From assembly GCF_047124445.1 (NCBI RefSeq), contig NZ_CP138921.1, forward strand, positions 1,860,001 to 1,924,000: a stretch of 64,000 nt of DNA, in the 5' to 3' direction. Made by a program: the position numbers and the translations under genes. Every line of letters starts with the position of its first letter. Within the stretch, counting starts at the first letter, position 1. The DNA is from Shimia sp047124445 (GTDB lineage Bacteria > Pseudomonadota > Alphaproteobacteria > Rhodobacterales > Rhodobacteraceae). Positions 8,419 to 17,485 of this stretch are shown here, piece after piece. The notes beneath the pieces were generated by a model, which ran no database searches, was not told where the DNA came from, and worked only from the letters and a program-made list of their open reading frames with translations.

Positions 8419-9320
8419 CAGGTCAACTCCCCTAGTGTACGTCGTGCCGCCGCGCCGGTGGCGAGATAGGCCACCACGCCCGCCAGCGGCGGGATCAGCG
8501 CCAAAAACGCCCAGCCGATGCCTTGGAACCCAAGCCCGGTGAGGAAGCCGCCGCTTTCTTGCGCCGAAGGCAGCAAGAAGACGGCCAAGGCCCCCAGTGC
8601 GGTGCCTACAGCGGCGCCCAGCAAGGCGCGCAAGGTAAAGCGCCGCACAAAGGCGCGAGCAATGTAGCTGTCCCGTGCGCCAATCAAACGCAGCACCGAA
8701 ATCACCTGTGCATTGGCCGCCAGCGCTGCATTGGCTGCCAAGGTGATCATCGCCGCCGTGGCCGCCCCAATCAGGCCAATCGACACCCAGCCCAGCAGAC
8801 GCAACCGCCCAGCGGCACGCTCCAGCGGACGCCGCCAACGGGTGTGGTCATCCAGCACCGCGCCGGGCACCTCCGCCTGCAGCCGCAGCCGCAAGCCAGC
8901 GCCATCATAGCCCTCTTCGGTCTCCACAATCTCGATCAACTGCGGGATCGGCAGGCTGTCCAGAGGCAAGTCCGGCCCAAACCACGGCGCCAACAGGCCG
9001 CGCTGCTCGTCAACACTCAAGGCCCGCGCCGAGGCGATCCCCGGTGTGCTCTCCAACACGGTCAGCGCCGCCGCTGTCTGCGCCGCCATCTGCTCTTCCG
9101 GTGCGGAAATCCGCAACGTGGAACTCTGCGCCAGCTCATCGCCCCAACGCGCCGCCAATCGGCCCGACGCCAATGACAACGCCAAAGCAAACACCGTCAA
9201 AAATGCCATGGCGCCTGCGGCAAACAAAGTCAGGCGCGCGGTAAATCCGGTTGGCGGCACCACGCGGTCGGCTTGGGCATCGCCCATAATCAGCTTGGAA
9301 AGCTGCAGACCCTTGCTCAT
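8418..9320 (-). CDS. ftsX: Cell division ABC transporter permease FtsX
   Basis: A 300-residue integral membrane protein. One N-terminal transmembrane segment (LTLFAAGAMAFLTVFALALS) is followed by a periplasmic domain of about 100 residues (SSTLRISAPEEQM through LRLQAEVPG). Three further membrane segments begin near LGWVSIGLIGAATAAM and include the FtsX-type VISVLRLIGARDSYIARAFVRR loop. FtsX transmits FtsE ATP hydrolysis to periplasmic peptidoglycan hydrolases. The start overlaps the ftsE stop (ATGA). Confidence 0.93.
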   Translation of the reverse strand: MSKGLQLSKLIMGDAQADRVVPPTGFTARLTLFAAGAMAFLTVFALALSLASGRLAARWGDELAQSSTLRISAPEEQMAAQTAAALTVLESTPGIASARALSVDEQRGLLAPWFGPDLPLDSLPIPQLIEIVETEEGYDGAGLRLRLQAEVPGAVLDDHTRWRRPLERAAGRLRLLGWVSIGLIGAATAAMITLAANAALAANAQVISVLRLIGARDSYIARAFVRRFTLRALLGAAVGTALGALAVFLLPSAQESGGFLTGLGFQGIGWAFLALIPPLAGVVAYLATGAAARRTLGELT

Positions 9321-10006
9321 AGATCCGCCCCCGCCAGCTGCAACTTACGCCCAGAAATCCGCAACACCCGCGCCTGCACATGATGTTTGGCAGAGCGGAT
9401 TAGGTTCAGGTCGTGGGTCGCAATCAGGATGGTCTTGCCCATCTTGTTCAGTTCCACCAAAAGCTGCAGCAACCGCTGGGACATTTCCCAATCCACGTTA
9501 CCGGTTGGCTCGTCCGCCAATACCACATCCGGCGACATGATCACTGCGCGGGCCAAAGCGGCACGCTGGCGCTCCCCGCCTGACAGCTCCGGTGGCAAGG
9601 CACTGGCCCGATGCCCCAAGCCCACCCAAGTCAAAAGCTCTTTCAGGTTAGAATGCTGCTCTAGGGAATCCCGGTCAGACACAGTCAAAGGCAAAGCCAC
9701 ATTTTCCCGCACCGGCAGGTGGTCCAAAAACTGGCAATCCTGATGCACCACGCCAATCTGGCGCCGCGCCAAGGCGTGGTCATCCCGATCCATCTCACGC
9801 ACATCTTTGCCAAACAGCTGCACCCGCCCTGCCGTCGGGGTCAGCGCGCCGTAACACAGCTTCAAAAACGTGGTCTTCCCGGACCCGGACGGCCCGGTCA
9901 AAAAATGGAAAGATCCGGGTGCCAGTTTCAAGGACACCTCGCTCAGCAACTCGCCGCCACCGTAGCTATACGCAATATTGTCTAGTTCGATCACATGAGA
10001 CCTCAT
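9317..10006 (-). CDS. ftsE: Cell division ABC transporter ATP-binding protein FtsE
   Basis: The ATPase partner of FtsX, about 229 residues from ATG 10006; GTG 9994, giving VIELDNIAYSYGGGE, is an alternative supported by AGG upstream. It shows Walker A GPSGSGKTTF, signature LSGGERQRAALARA, Walker B VVLADEPTGNVD and the switch histidine in IATHD. The frame extends further upstream, but conserved sequence starts at VIELDN. It is divergent from the zinc-ribbon gene, leaving about 130 bases for both promoters. Confidence 0.94.
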   Translation of the reverse strand: MRSHVIELDNIAYSYGGGELLSEVSLKLAPGSFHFLTGPSGSGKTTFLKLCYGALTPTAGRVQLFGKDVREMDRDDHALARRQIGVVHQDCQFLDHLPVRENVALPLTVSDRDSLEQHSNLKELLTWVGLGHRASALPPELSGGERQRAALARAVIMSPDVVLADEPTGNVDWEMSQRLLQLLVELNKMGKTILIATHDLNLIRSAKHHVQARVLRISGRKLQLAGADL

Positions 10007-10138
10007 TTGTCCCGATTGTTGTGCACGAGCATCGCCTTGGTTGCAATCTGTTCCACGCCGCCTTTGCACTTTCGCCAAGCGATGTTTCAGAATATGGTTC
10101 CTGAATAAAAGCAAGAACTTCGACAGCAGGGGACGAGT

Positions 10139-11329
10139 ATGCGGCTCACTTGCCCAAATTGCGGGGCACAATATGAAGTGCCTGACGACATCATCCCAAC
10201 CGGTGGGCGGGATGTGCAATGCTCCAACTGCGGCAACACCTGGTTTCAGGTGCACGCGGATATGCAGGCGGAAGAACCCGTTGAGGACGCTGTGGCGGAT
10301 GTGGTCGCCGCGGCCAGCGAAGAAGCCACGCAAGACGACGCTCCCGCCCCCGAAGAAGAAGTCTTCGAAGAGGTCGAACCTCCAGAGCTCTCAATTGAAG
10401 CAGAGCCGGAGGACGAGAAGGATTTCTTCGAAGACGAGGACGAAGAAAACCCCGATGATCTGGATCTAGGGGGCGAAGACTGGGATCTGGAACCTGAGGA
10501 AGACTGGGCCGAAGAGAGCGCGCCTGATCAAGAGGATGCTCCAGCAGAAGCCGAAGAGCACCACGAGGACGTTGCCGAGACACCAGACGCGCAGGAAGAA
10601 GAGCGCGCGCCAGAGCCCGCTCCTGCTCCGGAACCGGAATTCGAAGGTGAGCCGGATGTCGCCGCTGATCTGGAAGACGACGTTGAGACCGACGCCCTCC
10701 CGGAAGACGACGGCGCAGTAGATGCAGAGCCGGAGCCAGCGCCCAAGCCGCGTGGGCTGGATGACTCGGTCAAAGACATCCTGCGCGAAGAAGTGGAATA
10801 TGAAAGCCGCGCCCGCGCGGCTGAACAACCGCAAAGCCTGGAGACACAAGGCGATCTGGGTTTGGATCAGGGCGAAGACCGCCCCACAGCCACAGACCGC
10901 CGCGCAGATGAGGCCGCCAACCGGCTGCGCCGCTTACGGGGGCAAGACGATGCCGCCACCGCCGCTGCTGTGGCCGCGACCGTGCGCAGCGCCAAGGACA
11001 CCCGTCGCGACCTGCTGCCGGATATCGAAGAGATCAACTCGACCCTGCGCACCTCTGGCGACACCCCGCGCAATCCGGATTTGGGTCAGAAAGCCAACAA
11101 CAGCACCAGCCGCGCGCGGGGGTTCCGCCTCGGATTTGCACTGGTGATCTTGCTCGCGGGCGCAGCTGTCTTTGTCTACAGTTCCCATGACAGCCTGAGC
11201 CAAAGCTACCCGCAGGCTGCGCCTTACATCGACAGCTTTATGGCCTCGGCAAACGGTGCCCGTATCTGGCTGGACGACAAAGTGGCAGGTCTGTTTCTCA
11301 AGCTCAACGCCTTGACCGGACAGTCCTAA
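10139..11329 (+). CDS. Zinc-ribbon membrane protein with long acidic linker
   Basis: A 396-residue protein beginning with an MJ0042-type zinc ribbon, CPNCGAQYEVPDDIIP then CSNCGNTWF (two CxxC pairs, residues about 5-37). A very acidic, Glu/Asp/Pro-rich region follows to about residue 250. Near residue 335 is a single transmembrane segment (LGFALVILLAGAAVFVYSS), then a short C-terminal tail. AGGGGA precedes the ATG. Proteins of this layout sit beside ftsE in many Rhodobacterales. The function is unknown; the ribbon may be a regulatory or protein-interaction module on the cytoplasmic side. Confidence 0.85.
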   Translation: MRLTCPNCGAQYEVPDDIIPTGGRDVQCSNCGNTWFQVHADMQAEEPVEDAVADVVAAASEEATQDDAPAPEEEVFEEVEPPELSIEAEPEDEKDFFEDEDEENPDDLDLGGEDWDLEPEEDWAEESAPDQEDAPAEAEEHHEDVAETPDAQEEERAPEPAPAPEPEFEGEPDVAADLEDDVETDALPEDDGAVDAEPEPAPKPRGLDDSVKDILREEVEYESRARAAEQPQSLETQGDLGLDQGEDRPTATDRRADEAANRLRRLRGQDDAATAAAVAATVRSAKDTRRDLLPDIEEINSTLRTSGDTPRNPDLGQKANNSTSRARGFRLGFALVILLAGAAVFVYSSHDSLSQSYPQAAPYIDSFMASANGARIWLDDKVAGLFLKLNALTGQS

Positions 11330-11339
11330 CCGACTGTCC
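11318..11339. terminator. Hairpin between convergent genes
   Basis: GGACAGT (11318-11324) pairs with ACTGTCC (11333-11339) around an eight-base loop that contains the stop codon of the zinc-ribbon gene. No T tract follows. It fills the 20-base gap between two convergent genes and may limit read-through from either side. Confidence 0.45.
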
Positions 11340-11349
11340 AGCGCTGGCC

Positions 11350-13923
11350 TTAGAACCGCTCCAGCAAACGTTCCAGATAGTTACGCTCTGACTCAGAGCG
11401 CTCTGTTTCCCCTGCGCGGCGACGGATTTCGTCCAACAGGCGGCGCGCCTGACGGTAGACATCCTCGCCCTGCAGCAACCCTTCATCAGTACCTGCCGCG
11501 CCGCGATTGCCTTGGCTGCGTCCAAGCGGGTCTTGCGCCTGCCCCTGTGCCTCTGCGGTGCCTTGTTGGCCTTGTTGCTGCTGCTGCGCCATGGCTTCAC
11601 CAAGGTTACGCAATCCCTCACGCAGTGCGTCCATCGCCTCTGCCTGCCGGTCAATCGCCGTAGCCAGATCATCCTCACGCAACGCCTCTTCGGCACCTTC
11701 CATGGCACCTTCCGCATTGCCAAGCGCTTCCCGCGCGGCATCCCCCTCCGGCGTGCCCTGCCCCGGCAAGTTCTGCATCTGACGGTTCAGCTCCTGACGC
11801 AGCGCGCGCTGGCGGTCTTCTAGTGCGCCTTGCTGACCCTGCTGATCGCCATTGGACTGACCTGTCTCGCCCTCACCTTCGCCGTCACCCTGACCTTCGC
11901 CACCAGTGCCGTCATGCGCCTGACCACGCCCTTCGCCGCCGCTATAGCCTTGGTTTTCCTGAGACTGGCCGCTCTGAGCGTTGGGGTTGAACTGTTCCTG
12001 CAACTCGCGGAAGGCCTCATCAGACAAGCCCTGCTGGTTGCGCAGCGTTTCAGCCAGCCCTTCCATGGCCTGCTCGCCCTGGTTTTGCTGCCCTTGGCCT
12101 TGGGTGACCCGCATGTTTTCCATCAGCCGCTGCAACTCTTCCAACGCCTGCTGCGCCTCCGCCATGCGGCCCTGCTCCATCAACTCCTGAATGCGGTCCA
12201 TCATGCGTTGCAGATCGTTCTGATCCATCTGCATCGAATTCTCTGCGCTCTGCTGATTTTCGCCTTCTTCACCATCCTGCTGCTGCCGACGCGCCAACTC
12301 GCGCATGTAGTCCTCAGTGGCCTCGCGCAACTCCTGCATGAGACGCGCAATCTCTGCATCACTGGCACCGTTTTTCATCGCCTCGGACAAGCGTTCCTGC
12401 GCCTGTCGCAAACGCTCCGCCGCGCTGCCCAGATCACCGTCTTCCAAATCCAGCGCCAATTGCCACAGCGCCTCAGCCAACTCATCGCGCTTCTCTTCGG
12501 ACAACCCGTGCGTCACGTTCACTTCCAACCGCCGCAGAATGGTCCGGAACCGCAGGTAGTCTGTCTCCCGCCGAAACACGCCATCCTCAGGCCGGTGCGA
12601 CACCGCCCGCATCAACTGCGCCACCCGTTTGCCATTCTCCCGCGACCACAACAAATCCCGCCGCATCTCAATCACTGCCGACGCCAACGGGTCAAAGAAC
12701 CGCCGCGCTGGCAGCTCAAACCGCAAGTCTCCGGATTGTCCTTCCAGCCCTGCGTCATCCTCTACAGTCAGGGTGACCTTCACCGGCAAATGCGCCCAAG
12801 GATGCTCGGAAAAGTCCTCAATCAAGGTCTCTTCAAACGACGCCCGATCGCCAGAGATCGGCAAGGGCAGCTCGACCACCACCGCCTCGCGCGGCTCAGG
12901 ATTGACACGCAGACCGTACTGCCGAGACACGCTGTCCAGATCGAGTTCTACAACTGCAGTGCCCCCGACTACGCCATAATCATCAGACGCATGAAACGGC
13001 AGGGTCATCTCTCCACGGCCAGAGGCCTCAACCTGCCCGCTCAAAATCACTTTGGGCGCCCGGTCGTCTTGCATCACGATGTTCCACGCAGCCCCGCCCG
13101 GCCCGGCGATCTCCAAATCCCCGGTTTGGCGCACATCAAAGCTCTGTTCAGGCTCTGCCGCGCTCTCAATCGCCCCAACCCGACCAGACACGGTCTCTGC
13201 CACGGTCAACGCGCCCACCTCGCCGTAAAGACGCAACAAAACCCGACTGCCTTCCGGCAACACCAGTTTGCCCGCAGGCTGATCATTCAAATAAAGCGCA
13301 GGTTTGCCGGTGTAACTTGGCGGCTCAATCCAGCCTTCCCAGGTTGGTCCACTGGCAAGGGCAGCTCCGCCCCCCGGCCCCAACTCGCGCACCGATGCCA
13401 GATTGGAAAACGACCCAACAAAAAACGCCATCATCAGCAAGAGGATCGCCGTGTAGCGCAGCCCAAACGGGTCCAACCGCGAAATCCGCAAATCCGGCTG
13501 AACCGCCTTGGCGCCTTTGGTGCGCGCCGCCATGCGTTTCTGGTGAGCCGCCCAAAGCGCCTGCGACGCGGCATCGTCCTTGCCCACCGCTGGCGCATCG
13601 CGCAACGCCGCAATCGGCCGTCCGGGCAACGTCGCATCCAGCCGCGCAATCGACATGTCACGGGACGGCAGCACCAACTGCCGCGCCCCACGCACCAGAA
13701 ACACAAGCATTCCGGCCGCTGCCAAAAAGCCGCAAATCCAGATCATTTCCAGAGGTAGATGATCCTGCAGCCCCACCATCAGTGCGGCCAGCACCACAAA
13801 GGCGATGGTCCACACCGGCCAGAACGCACGTGTGAATGATTCTGCAAACAGACCCAACCGGGTCAGGCCAATGACCCACCGAAGGTGCAACAGGGCTGCA
13901 TCTGAAGGGCTTTGACGGGTCAC
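11350..13923 (-). CDS. TIGR02302/DUF4175 family membrane protein
   Basis: An 857-residue protein with three N-terminal hydrophobic segments (WPVWTIAFVVLAALMVGL, WICGFLAAAGMLVFLV, and YTAILLLMMAFFVGSF near residue 160). A periplasmic Ig-like region follows (PTWEGWIEPPSYTGKPALYL onward), then a long Gln/Glu/Gly-rich, coiled-coil-prone C-terminal half (EQGRMAEAQQALEELQRLME). This matches the alphaproteobacterial TIGR02302 family, whose function is not established. The gene follows lysA by 21 bases on the same strand. The low-complexity Q/G/E tract around 11.8-12.1 kb makes alignments there unreliable. Confidence 0.88.
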   Translation of the reverse strand: MTRQSPSDAALLHLRWVIGLTRLGLFAESFTRAFWPVWTIAFVVLAALMVGLQDHLPLEMIWICGFLAAAGMLVFLVRGARQLVLPSRDMSIARLDATLPGRPIAALRDAPAVGKDDAASQALWAAHQKRMAARTKGAKAVQPDLRISRLDPFGLRYTAILLLMMAFFVGSFSNLASVRELGPGGGAALASGPTWEGWIEPPSYTGKPALYLNDQPAGKLVLPEGSRVLLRLYGEVGALTVAETVSGRVGAIESAAEPEQSFDVRQTGDLEIAGPGGAAWNIVMQDDRAPKVILSGQVEASGRGEMTLPFHASDDYGVVGGTAVVELDLDSVSRQYGLRVNPEPREAVVVELPLPISGDRASFEETLIEDFSEHPWAHLPVKVTLTVEDDAGLEGQSGDLRFELPARRFFDPLASAVIEMRRDLLWSRENGKRVAQLMRAVSHRPEDGVFRRETDYLRFRTILRRLEVNVTHGLSEEKRDELAEALWQLALDLEDGDLGSAAERLRQAQERLSEAMKNGASDAEIARLMQELREATEDYMRELARRQQQDGEEGENQQSAENSMQMDQNDLQRMMDRIQELMEQGRMAEAQQALEELQRLMENMRVTQGQGQQNQGEQAMEGLAETLRNQQGLSDEAFRELQEQFNPNAQSGQSQENQGYSGGEGRGQAHDGTGGEGQGDGEGEGETGQSNGDQQGQQGALEDRQRALRQELNRQMQNLPGQGTPEGDAAREALGNAEGAMEGAEEALREDDLATAIDRQAEAMDALREGLRNLGEAMAQQQQQGQQGTAEAQGQAQDPLGRSQGNRGAAGTDEGLLQGEDVYRQARRLLDEIRRRAGETERSESERNYLERLLERF

Positions 13924-13944
13924 GGCGCTCCTATCGGTTGGCTC

Positions 13945-15225
13945 TTAGTCGCTGGTCTCGTCCAGCCACTCTGGGATGCTATCGCGGTTTATCATCTCTT
14001 CATAGGTTGGACGTCGGCGGATAACCGCAAATTGATCGTCCTTCACCAGAACCTCGGGGATCAAGGGCCGCGTGTTGTACTCGCTGGACATCACCGCGCC
14101 ATAGGCCCCCGCGCTGCGGAAGGCGATCAAATCCCCATCGGCAAGCTGCGCCATATTGCGCCCTTTGGCAAAGGTGTCGCCAGATTCACAGACCGGCCCC
14201 ACGATGTCATATTGTGCAGGCTCCTGCCCCGGTTCGGCTTCGATGACCGGCACAATATCGTGATGCGCCTCATACATCGCTGGACGGATTAGGTCGTTCA
14301 TCGCCCCGTCGACAATCAGGAACTCGCGGTCTTCGCCGGACTTCACGTAGATCACCTTACAGACCATGATACCGGCGTTGCCCGCAATCAAACGGCCCGG
14401 CTCAATCTCGATCTCACAATTCAGATGGCCCAGCACGCGCTTCACCATCGCGCCATATTCCACCGGAAGCGGCGGCGCAGAGTTGGAGCGCTCATAGGGA
14501 ATGCCCAGGCCACCGCCCAGATCGAGCCGCTTGATGTCATGCCCTTCGGCCCGCAGCTGCTCGGTCAGTTCCGCGACCTTCTTATAAGCCGCCTCAAACG
14601 GCACCAACTGGGTCAACTGGCTGCCGATGTGCACATCAATGCCAATGACTTTTAGGCCCGGCAAAGACGCCGCCAACGCGTAGACCTCTTTCGCACGGCT
14701 GATTGGGATACCGAATTTGTTTTCCGACTTACCGGTCGCAATTTTGGCGTGGGTTTTGGCATCCACATCCGGGTTCACCCGAATGGTGATCGGGGCTTCA
14801 ACACCCAAACGACTCGCCACGGCGCTTATTGCCGCCATCTCCGGCTCGCTCTCCACATTGAACTGGCGGATGCCGCCGGTCAGCGCGAGTTCGATTTCAT
14901 CTTCGGTTTTGCCCACGCCGGAGAACACAATTTTGTCGCCTGGCACACCCGCGGCCTTGGCGCGCGCATATTCGCCGCCCGACACTACATCCATGCCCGC
15001 GCCCAGCGCCGCCAAAGTCTTCAAGATCGCCTGATTAGAGGCCGCCTTCATGGCGTAGCACACCAGATGATCCGTGCCTTCCAGCGCCTCGTCAAACAGA
15101 CGGAAATGGCGTTCAAAAGTTGCGGTGGAATAGCAGTAGAACGGCGTACCAACTTGCGCGGCGATTTCCTTCACCGGCACATCTTCGGCAAACAACTCTC
15201 CGTCGCGATAAAGAAAATGATCCAT
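13945..15225 (-). CDS. lysA: Diaminopimelate decarboxylase
   Basis: This PLP enzyme makes lysine from meso-diaminopimelate. The 426 residues show the PLP-lysine segment CYAMKAASNQ, HIGSQLTQL, the phosphate-binding GGGLGIPY, EPGRLIAGNAG and the active-site Cys in CESGDTFAKGR, all in the usual order. The length is normal for LysA. It lies in a minus-strand run with small envelope proteins and argH, so amino-acid synthesis genes cluster here. I see no lysine riboswitch in the 84 bases upstream. Confidence 0.96.
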   Translation of the reverse strand: MDHFLYRDGELFAEDVPVKEIAAQVGTPFYCYSTATFERHFRLFDEALEGTDHLVCYAMKAASNQAILKTLAALGAGMDVVSGGEYARAKAAGVPGDKIVFSGVGKTEDEIELALTGGIRQFNVESEPEMAAISAVASRLGVEAPITIRVNPDVDAKTHAKIATGKSENKFGIPISRAKEVYALAASLPGLKVIGIDVHIGSQLTQLVPFEAAYKKVAELTEQLRAEGHDIKRLDLGGGLGIPYERSNSAPPLPVEYGAMVKRVLGHLNCEIEIEPGRLIAGNAGIMVCKVIYVKSGEDREFLIVDGAMNDLIRPAMYEAHHDIVPVIEAEPGQEPAQYDIVGPVCESGDTFAKGRNMAQLADGDLIAFRSAGAYGAVMSSEYNTRPLIPEVLVKDDQFAVIRRRPTYEEMINRDSIPEWLDETSD

Positions 15226-15309
15226 AGTGCCGTCTCCTGCGTGCCGCTAGCGTAGTTCGGCCTCTCTCATACGCCGCGGCGCAGCGCCGATCAATGCTCC
15301 TAAGCCGAC

Positions 15310-15627
15310 TTACTTCACCGGTTTTGCCCGCAGGAACAGATAAAGCGGCAAGCCACAGCTCACGCCAATCATCCAAGTTGCCGGAATCGCCAAAAGCGCA
15401 ATCCAATTGCGCCGCACCCAGACCTCGACCAGCACCCAAACCGTGAGCGTGATGGCGGAGATGACAAGATCCCAATAGATGCCGGTCACCGCGTCATTGG
15501 CTTTCCACAGCGCCACCATGGCCTGAAGGTCCAATCCGTTCTCGGCAATCCACGGCCCAAAATACATCATCGGATGGATCGCGCCCCAAATGGCCAATCC
15601 CAGAAATACCCAACGCAAAGGTGACAT
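15310..15627 (-). CDS. DUF2834 family membrane protein
   Basis: A 105-residue protein with three or four hydrophobic segments (LRWVFLGLAIWGAIHPMMYF, WDLVISAITLTVWVLVEVWV, WIALLAIPATWMIGVSCGLPLYLFL). It is basic between segments, with the conserved FVRNGLDL-like element present as IAENGLDLQAMVALWKAN. This is the pattern of DUF2834, whose function is unknown. It lies between lysA and a small lipoprotein gene on the same strand. Confidence 0.85.
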   Translation of the reverse strand: MSPLRWVFLGLAIWGAIHPMMYFGPWIAENGLDLQAMVALWKANDAVTGIYWDLVISAITLTVWVLVEVWVRRNWIALLAIPATWMIGVSCGLPLYLFLRAKPVK

Positions 15628-15731
15628 GTGTTCCCCAATCCCAAAAAGTAAGCGGCACCACAGGTACGGCGCCGCCTTTGCTTCGGATCAGAATGTCCTG
15701 ATTAGGACTGAGCTTTCAAGGGGCTAAGCCC

Positions 15732-15929
15732 TTAGCAGCCATACCAGCGACAGCCGCCGCCAATGGAGATACTCACGGTGCCGTTGGTCACGCCCACGCT
15801 GCCAGAGGTGTGCACCCCGTCAGAGCCGATTCCGATATTGGCGTTGGCACGCGGCGTCCAAGGCTCTCCGTCCACACCGCAAGCGGACACAACAGCCAAA
15901 CTCAAACAGGCAAAAACAACGCGGAACAT
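15732..15929 (-). CDS. Small glycine-rich lipoprotein
   Basis: A 65-residue precursor with a lipoprotein signal (VFACLSLAVVSAC, lipobox VSAC, Cys17). The mature part is short and Gly/Ser-rich (ANANIGIGSDGVHTSGSVGV) and ends GGGCRWYGC, with two cysteines that could form a disulfide. GGGAGA seven bases upstream of ATG supports the start. It lies downstream of argH on the same strand. Its function is unknown; the short alternating pattern suggests one beta hairpin or sheet. It is small but looks genuine because of the signal and ribosome-binding site. Confidence 0.75.
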   Translation of the reverse strand: MFRVVFACLSLAVVSACGVDGEPWTPRANANIGIGSDGVHTSGSVGVTNGTVSISIGGGCRWYGC

Positions 15930-15965
15930 GTGGGATCTCCCATGGCAGCAGCGTCAACGGGATCA

Positions 15966-15984
15966 GTTGCACCCCCAGTGCAAC
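15966..15984. other. Perfect hairpin in the argH-lipoprotein gap
   Basis: GTTGCAC (15966-15972) and GTGCAAC (15978-15984) form a seven-base stem with a five-base loop. It lies about 40 bases before the lipoprotein start and has no T tract. It may moderate read-through from argH. The rest of the 139-base gap shows no convincing gene. Confidence 0.5.
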
Positions 15985-16068
15985 CGCCGTCAACGCGCCC
16001 ACCATACGGAAAAACCGCTCGGATTGAAAAGGGGAAACACCGCCCTTCGGCGTCACTTCCCCAAGGGC

Positions 16069-17463
16069 TTAGCCGTCCAGCTTGGCTTTCCAAGCGGCAA
16101 TCTGCTCACGCACACGGGTTGGCGCGGTACCACCATACGACATGCGCGAGGATACCGAGTTGTGTACGCCCAGCACGCCAAACACGTCTTCCGTGATCGC
16201 CGAGTGGACTGACTGCATGTCTTCCAACGTCAGGTCTGGCAGGTCGCACTCTTTGCTTTCCGCCATCGCCACCAGCGAGCCAGTCACATGATGTGCATCA
16301 CGGAACGGCATGTTCAGCGCCCGCACCAGCCAGTCCGCCAGATCCGTTGCAGTAGAGAAGCCACTGCCCGCCGCCGCTTCCAGGCTATCCTGGTTGGCAG
16401 TCATGTCCTTGACCATGCCTTCCATCGCAGCCAGCGCCAGCATCAGGTTGTCAGCGGCATCGAAGACCTGCTCTTTGTCTTCCTGCATGTCTTTGGAATA
16501 GGTCAGCGGCAGACCCTTCATCACCATCAAAAGTGCGGTGTTGGCGCCAAAAATCCGGCCAATCTTGGCGCGGATCAGCTCTGCAGCATCCGGGTTCTTC
16601 TTCTGCGGCATGATCGAGCTGCCGGTGGAGAAGCGATCAGAGAGCGTCACAAAGCGGAACTGCGCAGAGGACCAGATCACCAGCTCCTCGGCAAAACGGC
16701 TCAGGTGCATGGCGCAGATGCTGGAGGCCGACAGGAACTCCAGCGCAAAGTCACGGTCTGCCACCGCGTCCAGAGAGTTCGCCGCCGGACGGTCAAAGCC
16801 CAGCGCCTTGGCGGTCATCTCACGATCAATTGGGAAAGACGTCCCGGCCAATGCCGCCGCGCCGAGAGGCGATTCATTCATCCGCTCCCGCGCGTCTTTG
16901 AAACGGCTCAGGTCACGGCCAAACATCTCCACATAGGCCATCATATGGTGGCCCCATGTCACCGGCTGCGCGGTCTGCAGATGGGTGAAGCCCGGCATCA
17001 CCCAATCCGCGCCCGCTTCTGCCTGCGACACAAACGCACGGATCAGCGCTTCGATCCCGGCAATCGCCGCATCAATCTGGTCCCGAACCCAAAGTTTGAA
17101 GTCGGTCGCAACCTGATCATTCCGGCTCCGGCCTGTGTGCAAACGCCCAGCAGGCTCGCCAATGATCTCTTTCAGCCGCGCTTCCACATTCATGTGAATG
17201 TCTTCCAGCGCCGTGGAGAATTGGAACGTGCCGCCCTCAATCTCTGACAACACCGTGAGAAGCCCTTCCCGAATGGCCTCCGCATCGCTATCTGTCAGGA
17301 TGCCTGTCTTGGCGAGCATCGCCGCATGGGCCCGAGAGCCAGCAATGTCCTGCGCCGCCATACGTTGATCGTAGCCAATAGACGCGTTGATCGCTTCCAT
17401 AATGGCGTCCGGTCCGGCGGCAAAACGGCCACCCCACATCTGGTTTGAGGTATCTTTGGTCAT
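16069..17463 (-). CDS. argH: Argininosuccinate lyase
   Basis: This enzyme catalyses the last step of arginine synthesis, splitting argininosuccinate into arginine and fumarate. The 464 residues begin with the N-terminal MWGGRF motif. They continue with HTGRSRNDQVATD, TAQPVTWGHH and the superfamily signature GSSIMPQKKNPD with the flexible catalytic serine loop. The length is typical. AAAGGG six bases upstream of ATG is a plausible ribosome-binding site. It is divergent from the tlpA-like gene with only 22 bases between the two start codons. Confidence 0.96.
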   Translation of the reverse strand: MTKDTSNQMWGGRFAAGPDAIMEAINASIGYDQRMAAQDIAGSRAHAAMLAKTGILTDSDAEAIREGLLTVLSEIEGGTFQFSTALEDIHMNVEARLKEIIGEPAGRLHTGRSRNDQVATDFKLWVRDQIDAAIAGIEALIRAFVSQAEAGADWVMPGFTHLQTAQPVTWGHHMMAYVEMFGRDLSRFKDARERMNESPLGAAALAGTSFPIDREMTAKALGFDRPAANSLDAVADRDFALEFLSASSICAMHLSRFAEELVIWSSAQFRFVTLSDRFSTGSSIMPQKKNPDAAELIRAKIGRIFGANTALLMVMKGLPLTYSKDMQEDKEQVFDAADNLMLALAAMEGMVKDMTANQDSLEAAAGSGFSTATDLADWLVRALNMPFRDAHHVTGSLVAMAESKECDLPDLTLEDMQSVHSAITEDVFGVLGVHNSVSSRMSYGGTAPTRVREQIAAWKAKLDG

Positions 17464-17485
17464 GAGAAGCCCTTTTGGAGGGAAG

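Noticed and set aside
10139..11329. A CRISPR- or satellite-like repeat in the acidic GAA/GAG-rich region
   Set aside because: The repeats are irregular and explained by Glu/Asp codons in one continuous reading frame.
11830..13758. A 642-codon plus-strand open frame opposite the DUF4175 gene
   Set aside because: It is antisense to a recognisable family member and has no ribosome-binding site or domain.
15820..16056. A 78-codon minus-strand frame between argH and the lipoprotein gene, with a hydrophobic stretch
   Set aside because: Its second half overlaps the better supported lipoprotein gene out of frame, and the first codon has no properly spaced ribosome-binding site.
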